Below are positions 1 through 10,400 of a DNA stretch of 64,000 bases, one piece after another. The stretch is from Chloroflexota bacterium (GTDB lineage Bacteria; Chloroflexota; UBA6077; CF-72): assembly GCA_016191465.1 (NCBI GenBank), contig JACPOP010000020.1, positions 75,888-139,887 on the forward strand, written 5' to 3'. The notes beneath the pieces were generated by a model. That model saw only the letters and a program-made list of their open reading frames with translations, made no database searches and was not told the DNA's origin. A program made the position numbers and the translations under genes. The stretch's first letter is position 1. Every line of letters begins with the position of its first letter.

Positions 1-696
1 TGCGAGCGCGGCGGCGGGTTCGGCACGTCCAAGCCGGGAGCCTTCGCCGAACGCGTCAGCGTGCTGGCCGTCAACGCCTACCACCTGCCCGATAGCCTCT
101 CGTTCTCCGAGGCCGCAGTGATCGAGCCGGTGAGCTGCGCGGTCCACGGCATGCACCGCCTCGCGCCCAGGATTGGCGAAAGCGTGCTCATTTACGGCGC
201 CGGAACGATGGGGCTGATCCTTGCCCAGCTGGCACGCTTCTACGGCGCGCGCCTGGTTGCGCTGGTAGATACCAACCCCGCTCGCCTGGAGCGCGCACGG
301 ACGTTTGGCTTCGACGTGCTGGGCGCCGGGTATGACGACCTGCGTGAGCTGGCCCCGCTCGGCTTCGAGAATGTCATCGAGGCCACGGGCGTGACGAGGG
401 TGGCAGAGATCGCCTTTCAGGCGGTCATGCGCGGCGGTACGTTGCTCCTCTTCGGCGTCTGTCCGCCAGGCGAGCAGGCCCGTTTCGAGCCGTTCCGCAT
501 CTACAACCAGGAGATTAACGTCATCGGCTCGATGGCCGTCTTCAACAGCTACGGCCCGGCCCTGGAGATCATTGCCGCTGGGGGCGTGGATGCCAGGCGG
601 ATGGTTACCCACACCTTCGGGCTCGATGCCTTCGCGGAGGCTCTGGATACGATGCGCGGCGGACAGGGACTGAAGGTCCAGGTCCTCCCTGGCTGA
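1..696 (+). CDS. Zn-type alcohol dehydrogenase (MDR family), C-terminal part
   Basis: The reading frame is open from the first base of the window, so the N-terminus with the catalytic zinc site lies upstream. The visible 231 residues hold the substrate-domain stretch IEPVSCAVHGMHR and the NAD(P)-binding Rossmann motif GAGTMGLILAQ, followed by VDTNPARLERA, an acidic residue of the kind expected at the end of the second beta strand. This matches sorbitol/threonine dehydrogenase-like medium-chain dehydrogenases that oxidise a secondary alcohol in the cytoplasm. The substrate is unknown because the active-site half is missing. It ends 75 bases before a convergent nitroreductase gene. Confidence 0.88.
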   Translation, partial: CERGGGFGTSKPGAFAERVSVLAVNAYHLPDSLSFSEAAVIEPVSCAVHGMHRLAPRIGESVLIYGAGTMGLILAQLARFYGARLVALVDTNPARLERARTFGFDVLGAGYDDLRELAPLGFENVIEATGVTRVAEIAFQAVMRGGTLLLFGVCPPGEQARFEPFRIYNQEINVIGSMAVFNSYGPALEIIAAGGVDARRMVTHTFGLDAFAEALDTMRGGQGLKVQVLPG

Positions 697-771
697 CCGC
701 TGGGCCGCTCGCGTCGCAAGCGGCCCAGCCGCCCGGTGGTGGTTCGCGTGAGGACGCCGGTGGTTTGCGCC

Positions 772-1281
772 TCAGGCGAAGGGCTCGCCGAACCGCTCGC
801 GCGAGACCGTCGCCGCCAGCGGCTTGCGCTTCTTCTTGCCCTGTCCAAGAGGCTGCGCCGGGTAGCCGAATGGCACGATCGCCAGCACGTCCATCTGGGG
901 CGGCACGCCCACCAGTGCGCCCACCTCGTCCAATCCGCCAAATCCAACCCAGTTAGAGCCAACGCCTTCAGACCAGGCGACGAGCATCATGTCCTGGATC
1001 GCACGGCTGCCATCCGAGACGCCAAACGGAGAATCTTTCTCGACGGAGACGACTACGGCCACCGAGGCCTGGGCGATGTAGGGCCCGGTCCGCGCGAGCT
1101 CGCCGAGCTTCCGGAGCGTGTCGCGATCCTGCACTACCACGAAGTGCCAGGGCTGCTTGTTCATCGAGCTCGCGGTGAGATGGGCCGCTTCCACAATCTG
1201 GCGGACAGTGGCCTCGGGAACCGGCTTCTCTGCAAATTGCCGCACCGCGAGCAGGGTGCGAACGGCCTCTAACACGTCCAT
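772..1281 (-). CDS. Nitroreductase family protein
   Basis: This 169-residue protein has the layout of a small FMN-dependent nitroreductase: an N-terminal helix with the R-x-F region (AVRQF), the HLTASSMNKQPWHFVVV stretch that contacts FMN phosphate, and the central helix SRAIQDMMLVAWSEGVGS followed by the W-V-G-F substrate loop. Such enzymes use NAD(P)H to reduce nitroaromatics, quinones or similar acceptors. The C-terminal run GQGKKKRKPLAATV is typical of family members with the fold's last beta strand. The gene stands alone on the minus strand, with a 207-base divergent spacer before the SEC-C gene. The true substrate cannot be inferred. Confidence 0.9.
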   Translation of the reverse strand: MDVLEAVRTLLAVRQFAEKPVPEATVRQIVEAAHLTASSMNKQPWHFVVVQDRDTLRKLGELARTGPYIAQASVAVVVSVEKDSPFGVSDGSRAIQDMMLVAWSEGVGSNWVGFGGLDEVGALVGVPPQMDVLAIVPFGYPAQPLGQGKKKRKPLAATVSRERFGEPFA

Positions 1282-1488
1282 GATGTCTCCTTACGTAGGC
1301 TTGTACTGCACAGTCGGAACCGCCCTGGTAGCGCTGCGCTCACGCTGGCGCCGATTCCGCCACCCGTGCCGACTCGGGAGCCTGGGTTGCTTCGCGCGCG
1401 GCCGAAGCGAGGAATGGGGCTGGTGGCACGGCCCCGGCACGGGTGCAAGGCGAGTGCCGTAGCGGGCAGGTGAGCCACACTACACCGT

Positions 1489-2127
1489 ATGGCAAGGCAA
1501 CAAGCGACCAGGCGACAGGGACCAGCCCACCGGGCCACCGAGAAGGGCTCCGACATCAGCGATCTGTGCTGGCAAGCGTGCAAGGCGGCGCTGCGGACGG
1601 CATCCCACCCCGGCATCCGAGAGCCGTGGCTCCACGCCGTTGCCCTGGGCCGCGAAGCAGTTTCGAGCTCGCCCGATGCCCCGGAGCCGGCTTTCAACCT
1701 GGCGGTTGCGCTGGCTGGCCTGGCTCGGGCCACGCAGGAAGCTCCCGCACGCGATGAGGCCGCCATGGCCTTCGAGGCCGCGCTCCAGCGGGCGGAGCAT
1801 GAACCGGAGGCAGCCGATGAAGGCGCGGGCCAGACCCGCCGGCGTTTCCTCGACGAAGCGCTTCGGCTCTTCAAGGGGGAGCTTGCGCCATTGCTGGACG
1901 AACCCTCGGCTGCGTATGGCTTCGCCTATTACGCGCATGCTCACGGCAACACCGAGGCGGCTCGGACCCGCCTGGCCAGGCTGACGGCGGAACCGACGCT
2001 GGGGGCACGAGCGACACACCTCCTCGCCGGCCTGCCGGAACCTCCCGCGCCGCGATCGGTGACAGGGCGCAACGAGCCGTGTCCCTGTGGCTCTGGCCAG
2101 AAGTACAAGCGGTGCCACGGACGTTGA
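1489..2127 (+). CDS. SEC-C motif protein with helical (TPR-like) N-terminal region
   Basis: The C-terminus carries a clear SEC-C zinc-binding motif, NEPCPCGSGQKYKRCHG, as found at the end of SecA and in many small accessory proteins. Residues about 20-170 are Ala/Leu-rich helices, with pairs such as AFNLAVALAGLARA and AAMAFEAALQRAEHE that look like degenerate tetratricopeptide repeats. A role in protein targeting or as a zinc-dependent protein-binding adaptor is possible. Nothing nearby ties it to secretion. The ATG at 1489 has no clear ribosome binding site. Confidence 0.75.
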   Translation: MARQQATRRQGPAHRATEKGSDISDLCWQACKAALRTASHPGIREPWLHAVALGREAVSSSPDAPEPAFNLAVALAGLARATQEAPARDEAAMAFEAALQRAEHEPEAADEGAGQTRRRFLDEALRLFKGELAPLLDEPSAAYGFAYYAHAHGNTEAARTRLARLTAEPTLGARATHLLAGLPEPPAPRSVTGRNEPCPCGSGQKYKRCHGR

Positions 2128-2152
2128 GTGAGTGGCTCCCGGTCCAGTCTCG

Positions 2153-3544
2153 TTACAAGGCGTCGCGCTGAGAGCCGGCGAGGATGCCCGGGCCCGCGGC
2201 GAACCAGCGCCACGTCACCAGGACGGATGGTGGAACCATCAGGGCCATTGCCAGGATGCCCGTGGAGCCGAGGCCCGCGCTCGCGGCGAGCGGCCCGGCG
2301 CCCAGCGAGAAGGCGGCGCCGGCGACCGCCGCAATGGTGTCCAGCACGCCCACCGCCCTCCCGCGAACGGCGGTGGGCGTCGAGTCCACCACAATCGCGG
2401 TCGACGCCACGTTCACGCCGCACCAGCCCAGGCCCACCAGGAAAATGCCGAGTGTCAGCAACGCCGGGTCGGAAGTAAACGCCGCGACGCCGCCACCTAT
2501 CGCCTCGACAATCGCGCCCGCCACCAGGACAGGGAGCCGCCCGACCCGGTCCGCGAGTCTGCCCACCGGGATGGACGGGGCGAACATGCCCGCCGAGTGG
2601 ACGGCCATCGCGAAGGCGATCCCCGGCAGCGACACCCCGCGCTGGATCATGACCAGGGGCGCCGTGACCATCGCGATTTGCATGCTGCCCTGGGCGGAGA
2701 ACATCGCGATGCCTCCCAACTGACGCCGCGGATTGGCGAAGAAGTCGCCAAGCCCAAAGCTCTGAGGTGAGGCGTCCAAACGCGAAAGGACCGGGGGCGT
2801 GTAACCGGGGTAGTAGCGGCCCAGGTTGGCGGCGATCTCGCGAGGATCCGGACGGACGCGGGCGATGAGCACGATCGCCGGCACGATCAGGACCGGCAGC
2901 AGCAGCCACGGGATCGCCAGGCGCTCGATTCCCAGCCGGGGCGCGAGTGTCTCGCCGGCTCCCACCAGCATTGGTGAGACAACCACGCCGACGAGCGCGC
3001 CGCTCAGCACCATGCCCACCACCGTGGCGCGCCGGTGCGGCGGGTACATCTCCGCAGCCGCAAGACGCAGTTGCTGGATGCCGCTGCTGCCAATGCCAAA
3101 CACCAGCATCCCGAGCACCAGTGGCCAGAACTCGCGCGCACTCATCGCGAGCCCAATGGCGATCGTCCCCACCAGCGCCACGACCAACCCCGAGAGCACG
3201 CCGGGTATTCGGCCGTAGCGGTCCGTCACCCTGCCAAACGGATACGCGGCGACAAACCGGCTCAGGCTGTGGAGCGCCACGGAAACCCCGGCGAACGTCG
3301 GCGAGCCCAGGAGCTGCACGACCATCAGCGGACCCAGCGAGAAGGTGAGGTTCGTGCCTGCCCCACCAAACATCTGCGAGAGCGCCAGCCACACCGTGTT
3401 CCGCTTGATAAAGCCAGGCACCGTGTAGTCGGGAGCCGCCGTCACCGTTTCGACGGGGGATTCAGCGGCAGGAGGCGGAGTCGGCGGGTGGACGGGCATC
3501 TCCCCAGTATCGGAAATGGCGAGGTGCGTTGGCGGCCTACGCAT
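2153..3544 (-). CDS. MFS transporter
   Basis: A 463-residue integral membrane protein with about 12 hydrophobic segments after a Pro-rich cytosolic N-terminus. The major facilitator signature between TM2 and TM3 is present as FGRVTDRYGRIPGVL, and it is repeated in the second half as PVGRLADRVGRLPVLV. It is most likely a proton-coupled exporter or importer of a small molecule. The start is uncertain. ATG 3544 gives a 50-residue leader before the first membrane segment, and ATG 3499 would be equally acceptable. It is monocistronic as far as I can see, convergent with the SEC-C gene. Confidence 0.88.
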   Translation of the reverse strand: MRRPPTHLAISDTGEMPVHPPTPPPAAESPVETVTAAPDYTVPGFIKRNTVWLALSQMFGGAGTNLTFSLGPLMVVQLLGSPTFAGVSVALHSLSRFVAAYPFGRVTDRYGRIPGVLSGLVVALVGTIAIGLAMSAREFWPLVLGMLVFGIGSSGIQQLRLAAAEMYPPHRRATVVGMVLSGALVGVVVSPMLVGAGETLAPRLGIERLAIPWLLLPVLIVPAIVLIARVRPDPREIAANLGRYYPGYTPPVLSRLDASPQSFGLGDFFANPRRQLGGIAMFSAQGSMQIAMVTAPLVMIQRGVSLPGIAFAMAVHSAGMFAPSIPVGRLADRVGRLPVLVAGAIVEAIGGGVAAFTSDPALLTLGIFLVGLGWCGVNVASTAIVVDSTPTAVRGRAVGVLDTIAAVAGAAFSLGAGPLAASAGLGSTGILAMALMVPPSVLVTWRWFAAGPGILAGSQRDAL

Positions 3545-3735
3545 CAGGCCATTGCACGAGCCGGCCGCACGGGGACGGCGAGTTGCTCGACCTCCAGCGT
3601 GAGGCCGAGAGCGGCATCGACGCTGTCACCGCCCTGGATGATGACACGATCTACGCCGAGGCCGAGGGGCTCAGCCGGCCGCTGCCTGAAGTGCGGGACG
3701 CGGGTAGCCTGCGTGCGCTGCTGGCTTCGCCGTGA
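3529..3735 (+). CDS. Small open frame of unknown identity, possibly a gene remnant
   Basis: This 68-codon frame fills most of the 215-base gap between the MFS gene and the glycosidase gene. Its latter half (ELLDLQREAESGIDAV and onward) has acidic, soluble-protein-like composition that differs from the surrounding antisense reading. I recognise no family. It could be the surviving 3' end of a lost gene, a real small protein, or chance in GC-rich DNA. It overlaps the MFS start by 16 bases on the other strand. Confidence 0.2.
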   Translation: MAAYASGHCTSRPHGDGELLDLQREAESGIDAVTALDDDTIYAEAEGLSRPLPEVRDAGSLRALLASP

Positions 3736-3759
3736 TGGCGGGCCGCATACGGACCGGCG

Positions 3760-5916
3760 TCACTCGATGCGCACCCCGTAACGCACGCCGTTGCGCAGTG
3801 GGAAGTGATGCCGTCGAGCGCATCCGCCCTGGTACAGCGGGGTGTTCGGCCCAACCACACCACATGCCGCCGGCGCACGTAGCTCGATCGCTCCCACCAG
3901 CATCGACGAGTCGCGGGACACCGTGTAGCTCAGGTCGAACACGGTCGAGCGATACAGCACGTTGCGGACGCCATACTGGCGGCCGGGGATGCGCAGCGCC
4001 TCAGGCAAGGCTGGCGTAAGCGTGAACGTCAGGCCCGCCTCGCGGCTCTCGCCAAAGCCAACCATGTGGCGCAGCAGCAGGTCGGCGGTTTCGGCACCCC
4101 AGCCGTAGCCGTCCCCAGCCCGCCAGTCACGCAGGTCGCGCGGCCAGTATTCGCGCGCCGCCCCGGGCGTGGGCCGCGGAAAATCGGCCAGCGTGCGGCG
4201 ATCGTTCTGACGGTACACGCGGTCCAGGATTGAGAACGCCTGCTCCCCCAGCCACTCGTGCTGCCCGGTGAGGGCCGCGGCTTCGGCCAGCGCGAAGGTC
4301 CACGACGGCCACCAGGTCCAGGGACCGTTGCCGTGGCGGCGCACCTCCTCCTGCATCAGGCGCTTCTGTGCGTCGTCGGCTGCAAAGAGTCCTACCAGCG
4401 ACAATGCCCCCCATCGGCGTGAGTCCACGCCCCAGTACCGCTCGTCCGGGTCGGGGTCCTGGAAGCGACCGTCCTGGATCAGCCAATCGCGGAAGCGGCT
4501 TTCCGCGGGATCCCACAGCGTCTGCGTCCGCCGCACGAAGTCCTGGTGGACGGCGGCCCAGCGTGCCGAGATCGCCGCTTCGTCCACCTCGCCCGCCAGC
4601 CACGCCAGGCGCTCCGCCGAGAGCGCCATTGCCGCCTGAAGCTCCACCGGCCGCACGTGGTCGGAGATTACAGCGTCACCCGACCCGCCTTGATCCAGCC
4701 GCGGGTTTCCGTCCTCGCCCGCCTCCCATGTGCAGCGATAGACCAGGAACCCGTCGCGATCACTTCGGTGGGCGAGCCACCAGTCGAGGTACGCCTCCAG
4801 GTAGGGCAGCAGCTCGGCGAGCCAGGCGCGGTCCAGGGTCCGCAGGTACAGGCGCTCCAGGCACAGGAACGGCAGGCACCAGGCGGGAGAGGTGCCGCAG
4901 ATCGAGCCGTCGCGCGCCACCATGTTCGGCTCGCCGCCCTCGAAAACGCACGGCACGTTGGGTGCTGGCGCGTCGCGGAACAGGCTGAGCACCGCTCGAG
5001 CGGCGGTTTGTGGGTCGGCATACGCCAGCCGCAGCATGTCGAGCGCGCCTTCGGCTAGAACCACGCGGGGCCAGGCGACCATCCAGCTCGGCCACACGTC
5101 CCGGAAGATGCCGCCCGCCGGGAACACGCACATCCGAGTCGTCTCCAGGTCGTAGTGCAGCCCATTGGCCCATGAGGGCGGCCAGTCGCCCGTCAGACGC
5201 GGCGCCGTGGCGTGGAAGCGGCGGTCCTCATCCAGCAGCACCTCGAGCTGCGACGGGGCTCGATCGGCAGCCCGCTCGGCACGCTCCGCCACCTCGGCCG
5301 CGACGTTGCCTCGGGCCAGCGCCAGCGCGACCTCCAGGACGGCGCCGGGGCCAAGGCGCTCCGTGCCAACGGTGGCGCGGGCGCCCTCCGCCGTGGCCTT
5401 CCAGGGCGTGCCGCACGGGCCCGCGACATGGACCGGCGGCGCCATCGTCTCTGGTGGCGAGGTGAGCATGACCACGTCGCCCGCCACGTCCACGCGCTGC
5501 GCGCCCTCGCCTTCGATCACGACCTGCCAGAACGCCGGGCGCGGCGCGGCAGCCTGGTTGGCGGCCCGCAGCCGCAGGCAGAGCGTGTCGCCATCGAGGA
5601 AGTAGCGGGCCGAGACCTCCACCTCATCCACGCGCCAGTCGAGCTCGAGCATGTTGGCGGTGTGATAGCGGCAGACGTAGCCAATGGCCTCGAAGTCGCG
5701 GCGCGTCTCGCACCGTGCGCCACCCGACAGGAGCGCCACGAGCCAGACCGCCAGACGCAGCGTCGGGACGTTGGCGGTGGGATAGCACCACTCCATCCCC
5801 ACCCGCTCGTCGCAGGTGCGGAGCACACCCCCCTGGTGCTGGCCCCAGCCTGTAGCTCGCGCCGACGGGTTGCGCAGGTAGCCAAACGGCGTGAAGTCTC
5901 CGAAAGGGAGCGTCAC
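3760..5916 (-). CDS. Six-hairpin (alpha/alpha)6 glycosidase-like protein, GH63/amylo-1,6-glucosidase type
   Basis: The 718-residue protein has an N-terminal beta-rich region (about 1-230) followed by a catalytic-type (alpha/alpha)6 barrel. Barrel landmarks include GIFRDVWPSWMVAWPRVV, the ARDGSICGTSPAWCLPFLCL helix, YRCTWEAGEDGNPR (an acidic loop resembling the GH63 general-acid region) and DGYGWGAETADLLLR near the end, followed by a C-terminal beta domain. Family members hydrolyse alpha-glucosides, mannosylglycerate or related sugars. No signal peptide is visible, so it is probably cytoplasmic. No sugar transporter or regulator is adjacent, so the substrate is open. It is separated by 32 bases from the chimeric gene upstream on the same strand. 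Confidence 0.75.
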   Translation of the reverse strand: MTLPFGDFTPFGYLRNPSARATGWGQHQGGVLRTCDERVGMEWCYPTANVPTLRLAVWLVALLSGGARCETRRDFEAIGYVCRYHTANMLELDWRVDEVEVSARYFLDGDTLCLRLRAANQAAAPRPAFWQVVIEGEGAQRVDVAGDVVMLTSPPETMAPPVHVAGPCGTPWKATAEGARATVGTERLGPGAVLEVALALARGNVAAEVAERAERAADRAPSQLEVLLDEDRRFHATAPRLTGDWPPSWANGLHYDLETTRMCVFPAGGIFRDVWPSWMVAWPRVVLAEGALDMLRLAYADPQTAARAVLSLFRDAPAPNVPCVFEGGEPNMVARDGSICGTSPAWCLPFLCLERLYLRTLDRAWLAELLPYLEAYLDWWLAHRSDRDGFLVYRCTWEAGEDGNPRLDQGGSGDAVISDHVRPVELQAAMALSAERLAWLAGEVDEAAISARWAAVHQDFVRRTQTLWDPAESRFRDWLIQDGRFQDPDPDERYWGVDSRRWGALSLVGLFAADDAQKRLMQEEVRRHGNGPWTWWPSWTFALAEAAALTGQHEWLGEQAFSILDRVYRQNDRRTLADFPRPTPGAAREYWPRDLRDWRAGDGYGWGAETADLLLRHMVGFGESREAGLTFTLTPALPEALRIPGRQYGVRNVLYRSTVFDLSYTVSRDSSMLVGAIELRAPAACGVVGPNTPLYQGGCARRHHFPLRNGVRYGVRIE

Positions 5917-5948
5917 GTGCCGCAGGCCAATACGGCGGATGACAGCTC

Positions 5949-7205
5949 TTAGCTCTCCTCAAATCCAGCGTTGGTGAACTTCAGCGCGCGGCTGTTCTCG
6001 TTGACGTTGCGCACCACGTTCTCGGGCGCACCATCTGGGATGTCCGCTTCGATCTCCAGCGTGACCCGCACGGACGCGCCGACCAGGCCGGTCAGGTGGG
6101 CGATGACCTCGTCGTGGATGCGCCCGGCGTCGCGGCCGGCGCGCTCGGCTTCGAGGATGACCGTGCCGTGGAAGCGGCGCAGCGTGCGCGGACCCGGCGC
6201 AGCCGGGATGGGCGGGCCGTCTCGGCCACTCCCGAAACGAGCCGTGGGCCCGGAATGGTCAGAGGGCGTGGCCGCAGCGCCCACTCCGTCCGGCGGCGGG
6301 TTCGGTTTCGCGCGAGCAGCCTCTTCGTCCATCTGGCGACGCGCGGCTGTCGGACGGACCAGCAGGCCCGCGTCGCCCTCCGAGACCGCCACGTTCTCGC
6401 CGCCGCGCAATCCGCGATAGCGGCTGGCGGCTTCGTCGTAGCTATCGGCGTAGGCGAACGAATCCTGCTCCCAGGTCAGGGTGGCGAACCCTTCCCGAAT
6501 GGCCTGCGCCAGCACGCTGGAGTCCTTCAGCCGGGGCAGGTACAGGTACTGGCCGAAGTCGTGAGTCAACTGGCGGATCGGCACGTGGTCCCCGCGCCAC
6601 AGCGGCACGCTGTCCAGCTCCATGCGCAGGCTGGAGGCGGCCAGTCGGGCCACCAGGCGATCGTCGCTGCGCAGCTTCTTGCTGGCCCGAACCGCAAGCG
6701 GGTCCTGGCCGGAGAGCCGGCTGGCCTGCCATTCCACAGGATCCGTCGGCTTCGCCTGCACCGGCACCAGCAGCCACTGATACGTCTCGGGGAGACGCGC
6801 CGTGACGGCGCCAGGATCGTCGGCGAGCAGGAATCGCAGCGGCTGCCGGGGCAGCATCGCCTCGTAGACGGCGGTGATCTGGTGGGGCAGGGGATCGACC
6901 ACCGAGGTGTGGACGGCCAGCACGGGGTCGAACAGGTGCGCCAGGCGGATGCGATGCGCCTCCGAGACGAGGCGAAAGGCGGCCCCATCGCCGTCAAAGC
7001 TCCACGGCCGGCCGGCGGCGACCACTTCGAGCGAGGGCTCGCGGTCTCGGTACAGGATCTCGCTTGCGACCCGCCCCGACGGGTCCTTGTACGTCAGCTC
7101 GACGGCACTGGAGCCAAACCACTTCGCGGCCACGACCGCGACCAGCGCGTCCGGGAGCACGCCTTTGACGGCGGCGTTGGGCTTCAGGTCCTCGAGCAGC
7201 GCCAC
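5949..7205 (-). pseudogene. Chimeric gene: helicase N-terminus fused to DUF499 ATPase C-terminus
   Basis: The first ~130 residues match the start of the large SNF2/DEAD helicases that pair with DUF499 proteins: LVSEAHRIRLAHLFDPVLAV, VDPLPHQITAVYEAMLPRQP and the beginning of the Walker A strand, RFLLADDPGA. At the point where GKT should follow, the sequence changes to VTARLPETYQWLLVPVQ and continues as the C-terminal third of a DUF499 ATPase (DPLAVRASKKLRSDD, IPLWRGDHV, WEQDSFAYADSYDEAASRYRGL, and a tail ending SRALKFTNAGFEES). The frame is intact across the join, near 6805-6812. I chose GTG 7205 because GGAGG lies eight bases upstream; a longer frame to 7292 adds non-conserved residues. With Walker A cut after GA it cannot hydrolyse ATP as a helicase. 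It is probably a deletion relic, although the open frame may still be translated. Confidence 0.75.
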
Positions 7206-7448
7206 GCGTTCAGCCTCCAACACAGCAGCGCCGGAGATGGTGTGCGGCGGGCAGTGGGCAGGATAGAGGCCCGCCGATGCCGCGGCAACCAACCTGGTCA
7301 GCCAACTGCCTTGAAGTCGATGCTGATGGGCGGTATCGTCGGCCCGCGGCAGTCAACGTGGCTCAGCCTGGCGAGGGACGCCCCGTTTGGGCGCGAGCAG
7401 TTCGTGCAGTTTAGCGGCTGTCAGCCATAGGAACGTTGGGGTGAGCCA

Positions 7449-10400
7449 ATGGCGGCGCGCTGCAAGCATGGTCTCCTATTAGAGTTCTCGGCCTGCTGCG
7501 AGGCGTCGTCACCCGCGCCCAGTAGCGGGACCCTCTCCCTGCCTCCGCCGCCGCCGCTAAACTGGATCCAATCTCCTAAGCCGGGCTCGAGCCAGAACGG
7601 GCCAGTGAAAGTGCGCCGGGACAACGCCCCTGGCAGACCCTCATTAGGGACCCGACCCAGCACCGGTGCGTCGACGGGAGCCGGCACGCACCTGGGCCCG
7701 TTTGCATCTGAGCAGAAGCCTGGCGGGCCTATCGGGGAAGTGCCTCGGTTCCAGCGGGGCGACCGGGTGCGCCTGGTTGCCGAGCCGGCCCGCCGAGGGG
7801 CCATTGTGGGGGGTCCAGAGGGCTCCCCCCAGCCCGGCTTCCGGTACGAGGTCATGCTCCCCGAAGGGGACGCCTGGTTCCCTGAGCCCGCCCTGGAGCT
7901 GGTCGACACGAGCCTCGATCCCCGTTGGGAATCACGTGAGGAGCTGCGCCGCGATCTGCTCCTGGCGAAGCTGAAGAATCCACTCACCGACAGCCTCTAC
8001 GCCTACGGTGCCTCGCGCACTGACTTCGAAGCGTACCAGTTCCGTCCGGCGCTGAAGTTCCTGCGCAACCCGAATCAGAGCCTGCTGATCGCCGACGAAG
8101 TCGGTCTGGGCAAGACCATCGAGGCCGCGATCATCTACCTCGAGCTCAAGGCGCGGCTGGGGATCGACCGCGTCCTCGTCCTGTGCCCGTCGCGGCTTAC
8201 GGCCAAGTGGCAGGACGAGCTGCGGAACCGTTTCGACGAGCAGTTCGAGATCCTTGACAGCGCCAGAGTCCAGCGCCTGTTCGAGGAGCACCAGCGCCAC
8301 GGCTCGGGCATCCCGATCCGCGCAATCGCCTCCTTCGAAAGCCTCCGGCGCGAAGAGATCCTGCAGCGGTTCGTGGATCGTCCGTTTCCGCTGGACCTGC
8401 TGATCGTCGACGAGGCGCACCATATGCGCAACGCTGACGCCAACACCTATCGGCTTGGCAACACGCTGGTCAACGCGTCCGACGCCGTGCTCTTCCTCAC
8501 CGCCACGCCGCTCAATCTGCGCACCGACGACCTCTTCAACCTGGTCAACATGCTGGCGCCGGACGAGTTCGAGCGCCGCGAACTGTTCGCGGAACAGGTT
8601 CAGCCGAACCAATACGTGCACCGCGCGATGAGCCTGCTGTCGGCCGGCGATCCGCGCGCTGCGCGGGTCGAGCTCCAGAAGGTCGAGCAGTCGCCGTTTC
8701 GCCAGCGCTTTCTGCTGAACCCCTACTACCGCGAGATCCTCGCCCGGCTGAGCGCAGGGGTGAGCCTCCCACGGGACGAGCGCGTGCTGCTCCAGCGCGA
8801 GATGGGAGATCTGAATGCGCTGGCGTCGGTCTTCACGCGCACCCGGAAGCGGGAGGTTGCACATGCTGCTGAGCGGGCACCCGTCTCCATTCGGGTTCGG
8901 CTCACGCCTGAAGAGCGGGCGTTCTACGACGGGGTGCTGGGGCTTGCCCAGCAGGAGATGCGCGCCGCCGGCGGCAGCGCCAGGGGCTTTGCGGCGGTGA
9001 TGAAGGAACGCCAGGCGGCGAGCTGCCTTATCGCGCTCCGCTCGGCCTTCGAGCACGCCGCTCAGGAACGGCGTGCCGTCAGCCTGGAAGTGGACCGATC
9101 CCCGTTCGACGTGCTCGCGACCGGCGAAGACCTGAAGATCACCAGTCGTGACGATCTACTCGGGCTTTCGCGCCGCATTGGCGAGACGGATTCCAAGTTC
9201 GACCTCTTCCGGCACGCCATTGGGGGAGCGCTCGCGGAGGATCCGACCAGCAAGGCGCTCGTATTCTCCTTCTTCAAGGGCACCCTGCGCTACCTAGAGC
9301 AGCGATTGCGCCGGCTCGGCTACGAGGTGGAGGCGATTCACGGTGACGTGAAGGTCGAGGAGCGTCGCCGCATCATTGAGCGATTCAGAACCAGCACTAC
9401 GCAGCGGATCCTGCTCTCATCTGAGGTGGGTGCCGAGGGTCTCGACTTCCAGTTCTGCGACGTCCTGGTCAACTACGACCTGCCCTGGAACCCGATGCAG
9501 GTGGAGCAGCGGATTGGACGGCTCGATCGCTTTGGGCAGCAGCACGCACGGATCCGCATCTACAACCTGTTCATCGAGGATACTGTCGAGACCCGGATCT
9601 TCGACCGGTTGTACGAGCGGATCGAGTTGTTCCAGCACTCCATCGGCGATCTCGAGGCCATCCTCGGCGACGTGGTGGTGGAGCTCTCACGGCACGTGCT
9701 CCAGGCGGACCTCACGCCAGCCGAGGAGACGAGACTTGCCGAGCTCGCCGCCGACCGGATCGTGCGACGGCAGAAAGAAGAGAACGAGCTGGACCGCCAG
9801 AAGGACGAGCTTCTCGGCGCGGGTCGCATTCTCGACCAGCAGGTCGACGCCACGATCAACAGCGGACGGGTGATCTCCCCGTCGGAGGTCCAGGCCCTCG
9901 TCTTCACCTACCTGCGCTCCGCCTTCCCCCGTGCCACATTGCAGGGCGATAGCGATGAGCCATGCTGGACCTTGCAGATTGACGAGGACCTCGGCCGGCA
10001 CCTCGCGAGCTTTGTCACGCGGGCGCGCATGGAGAACCGCCTCAGCGAGGAGCTGCGGACAGCGATGTATGGTCGCGGCCAACAGCGCATCAGGCTCACG
10101 TTCGCGGCCGAGCTCGCCAACCGCCGACCGAGCCTCGAGTTCGTGACTGTGCGCCATCCGCTGGCGGAGCTGGCGCGCGCGTACTGGGCCGATCAGCGGC
10201 GGCGCGGCGTGCCCGCGACGGCGCTCGCCGTCCACGGCCCGGAGGACGAGGCGGGAATTGGACACTTCTTCGTGTACGTGCTCAGCGTCTCAGGGGCAGA
10301 ACGGCGGACCACGCTGGAGCCGATCGTGCTGCTCGACGACGGACGGGTAGTCGCCCAGGCGGCAGACGCGCTCCTGCGCGCGCTCCAGGACGATGGGGTC

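Noticed and set aside
6096-7430. A 444-codon plus-strand frame opposite the helicase/DUF499 chimera
   Set aside because: It shows no family features. The minus-strand reading matches two known protein parts.
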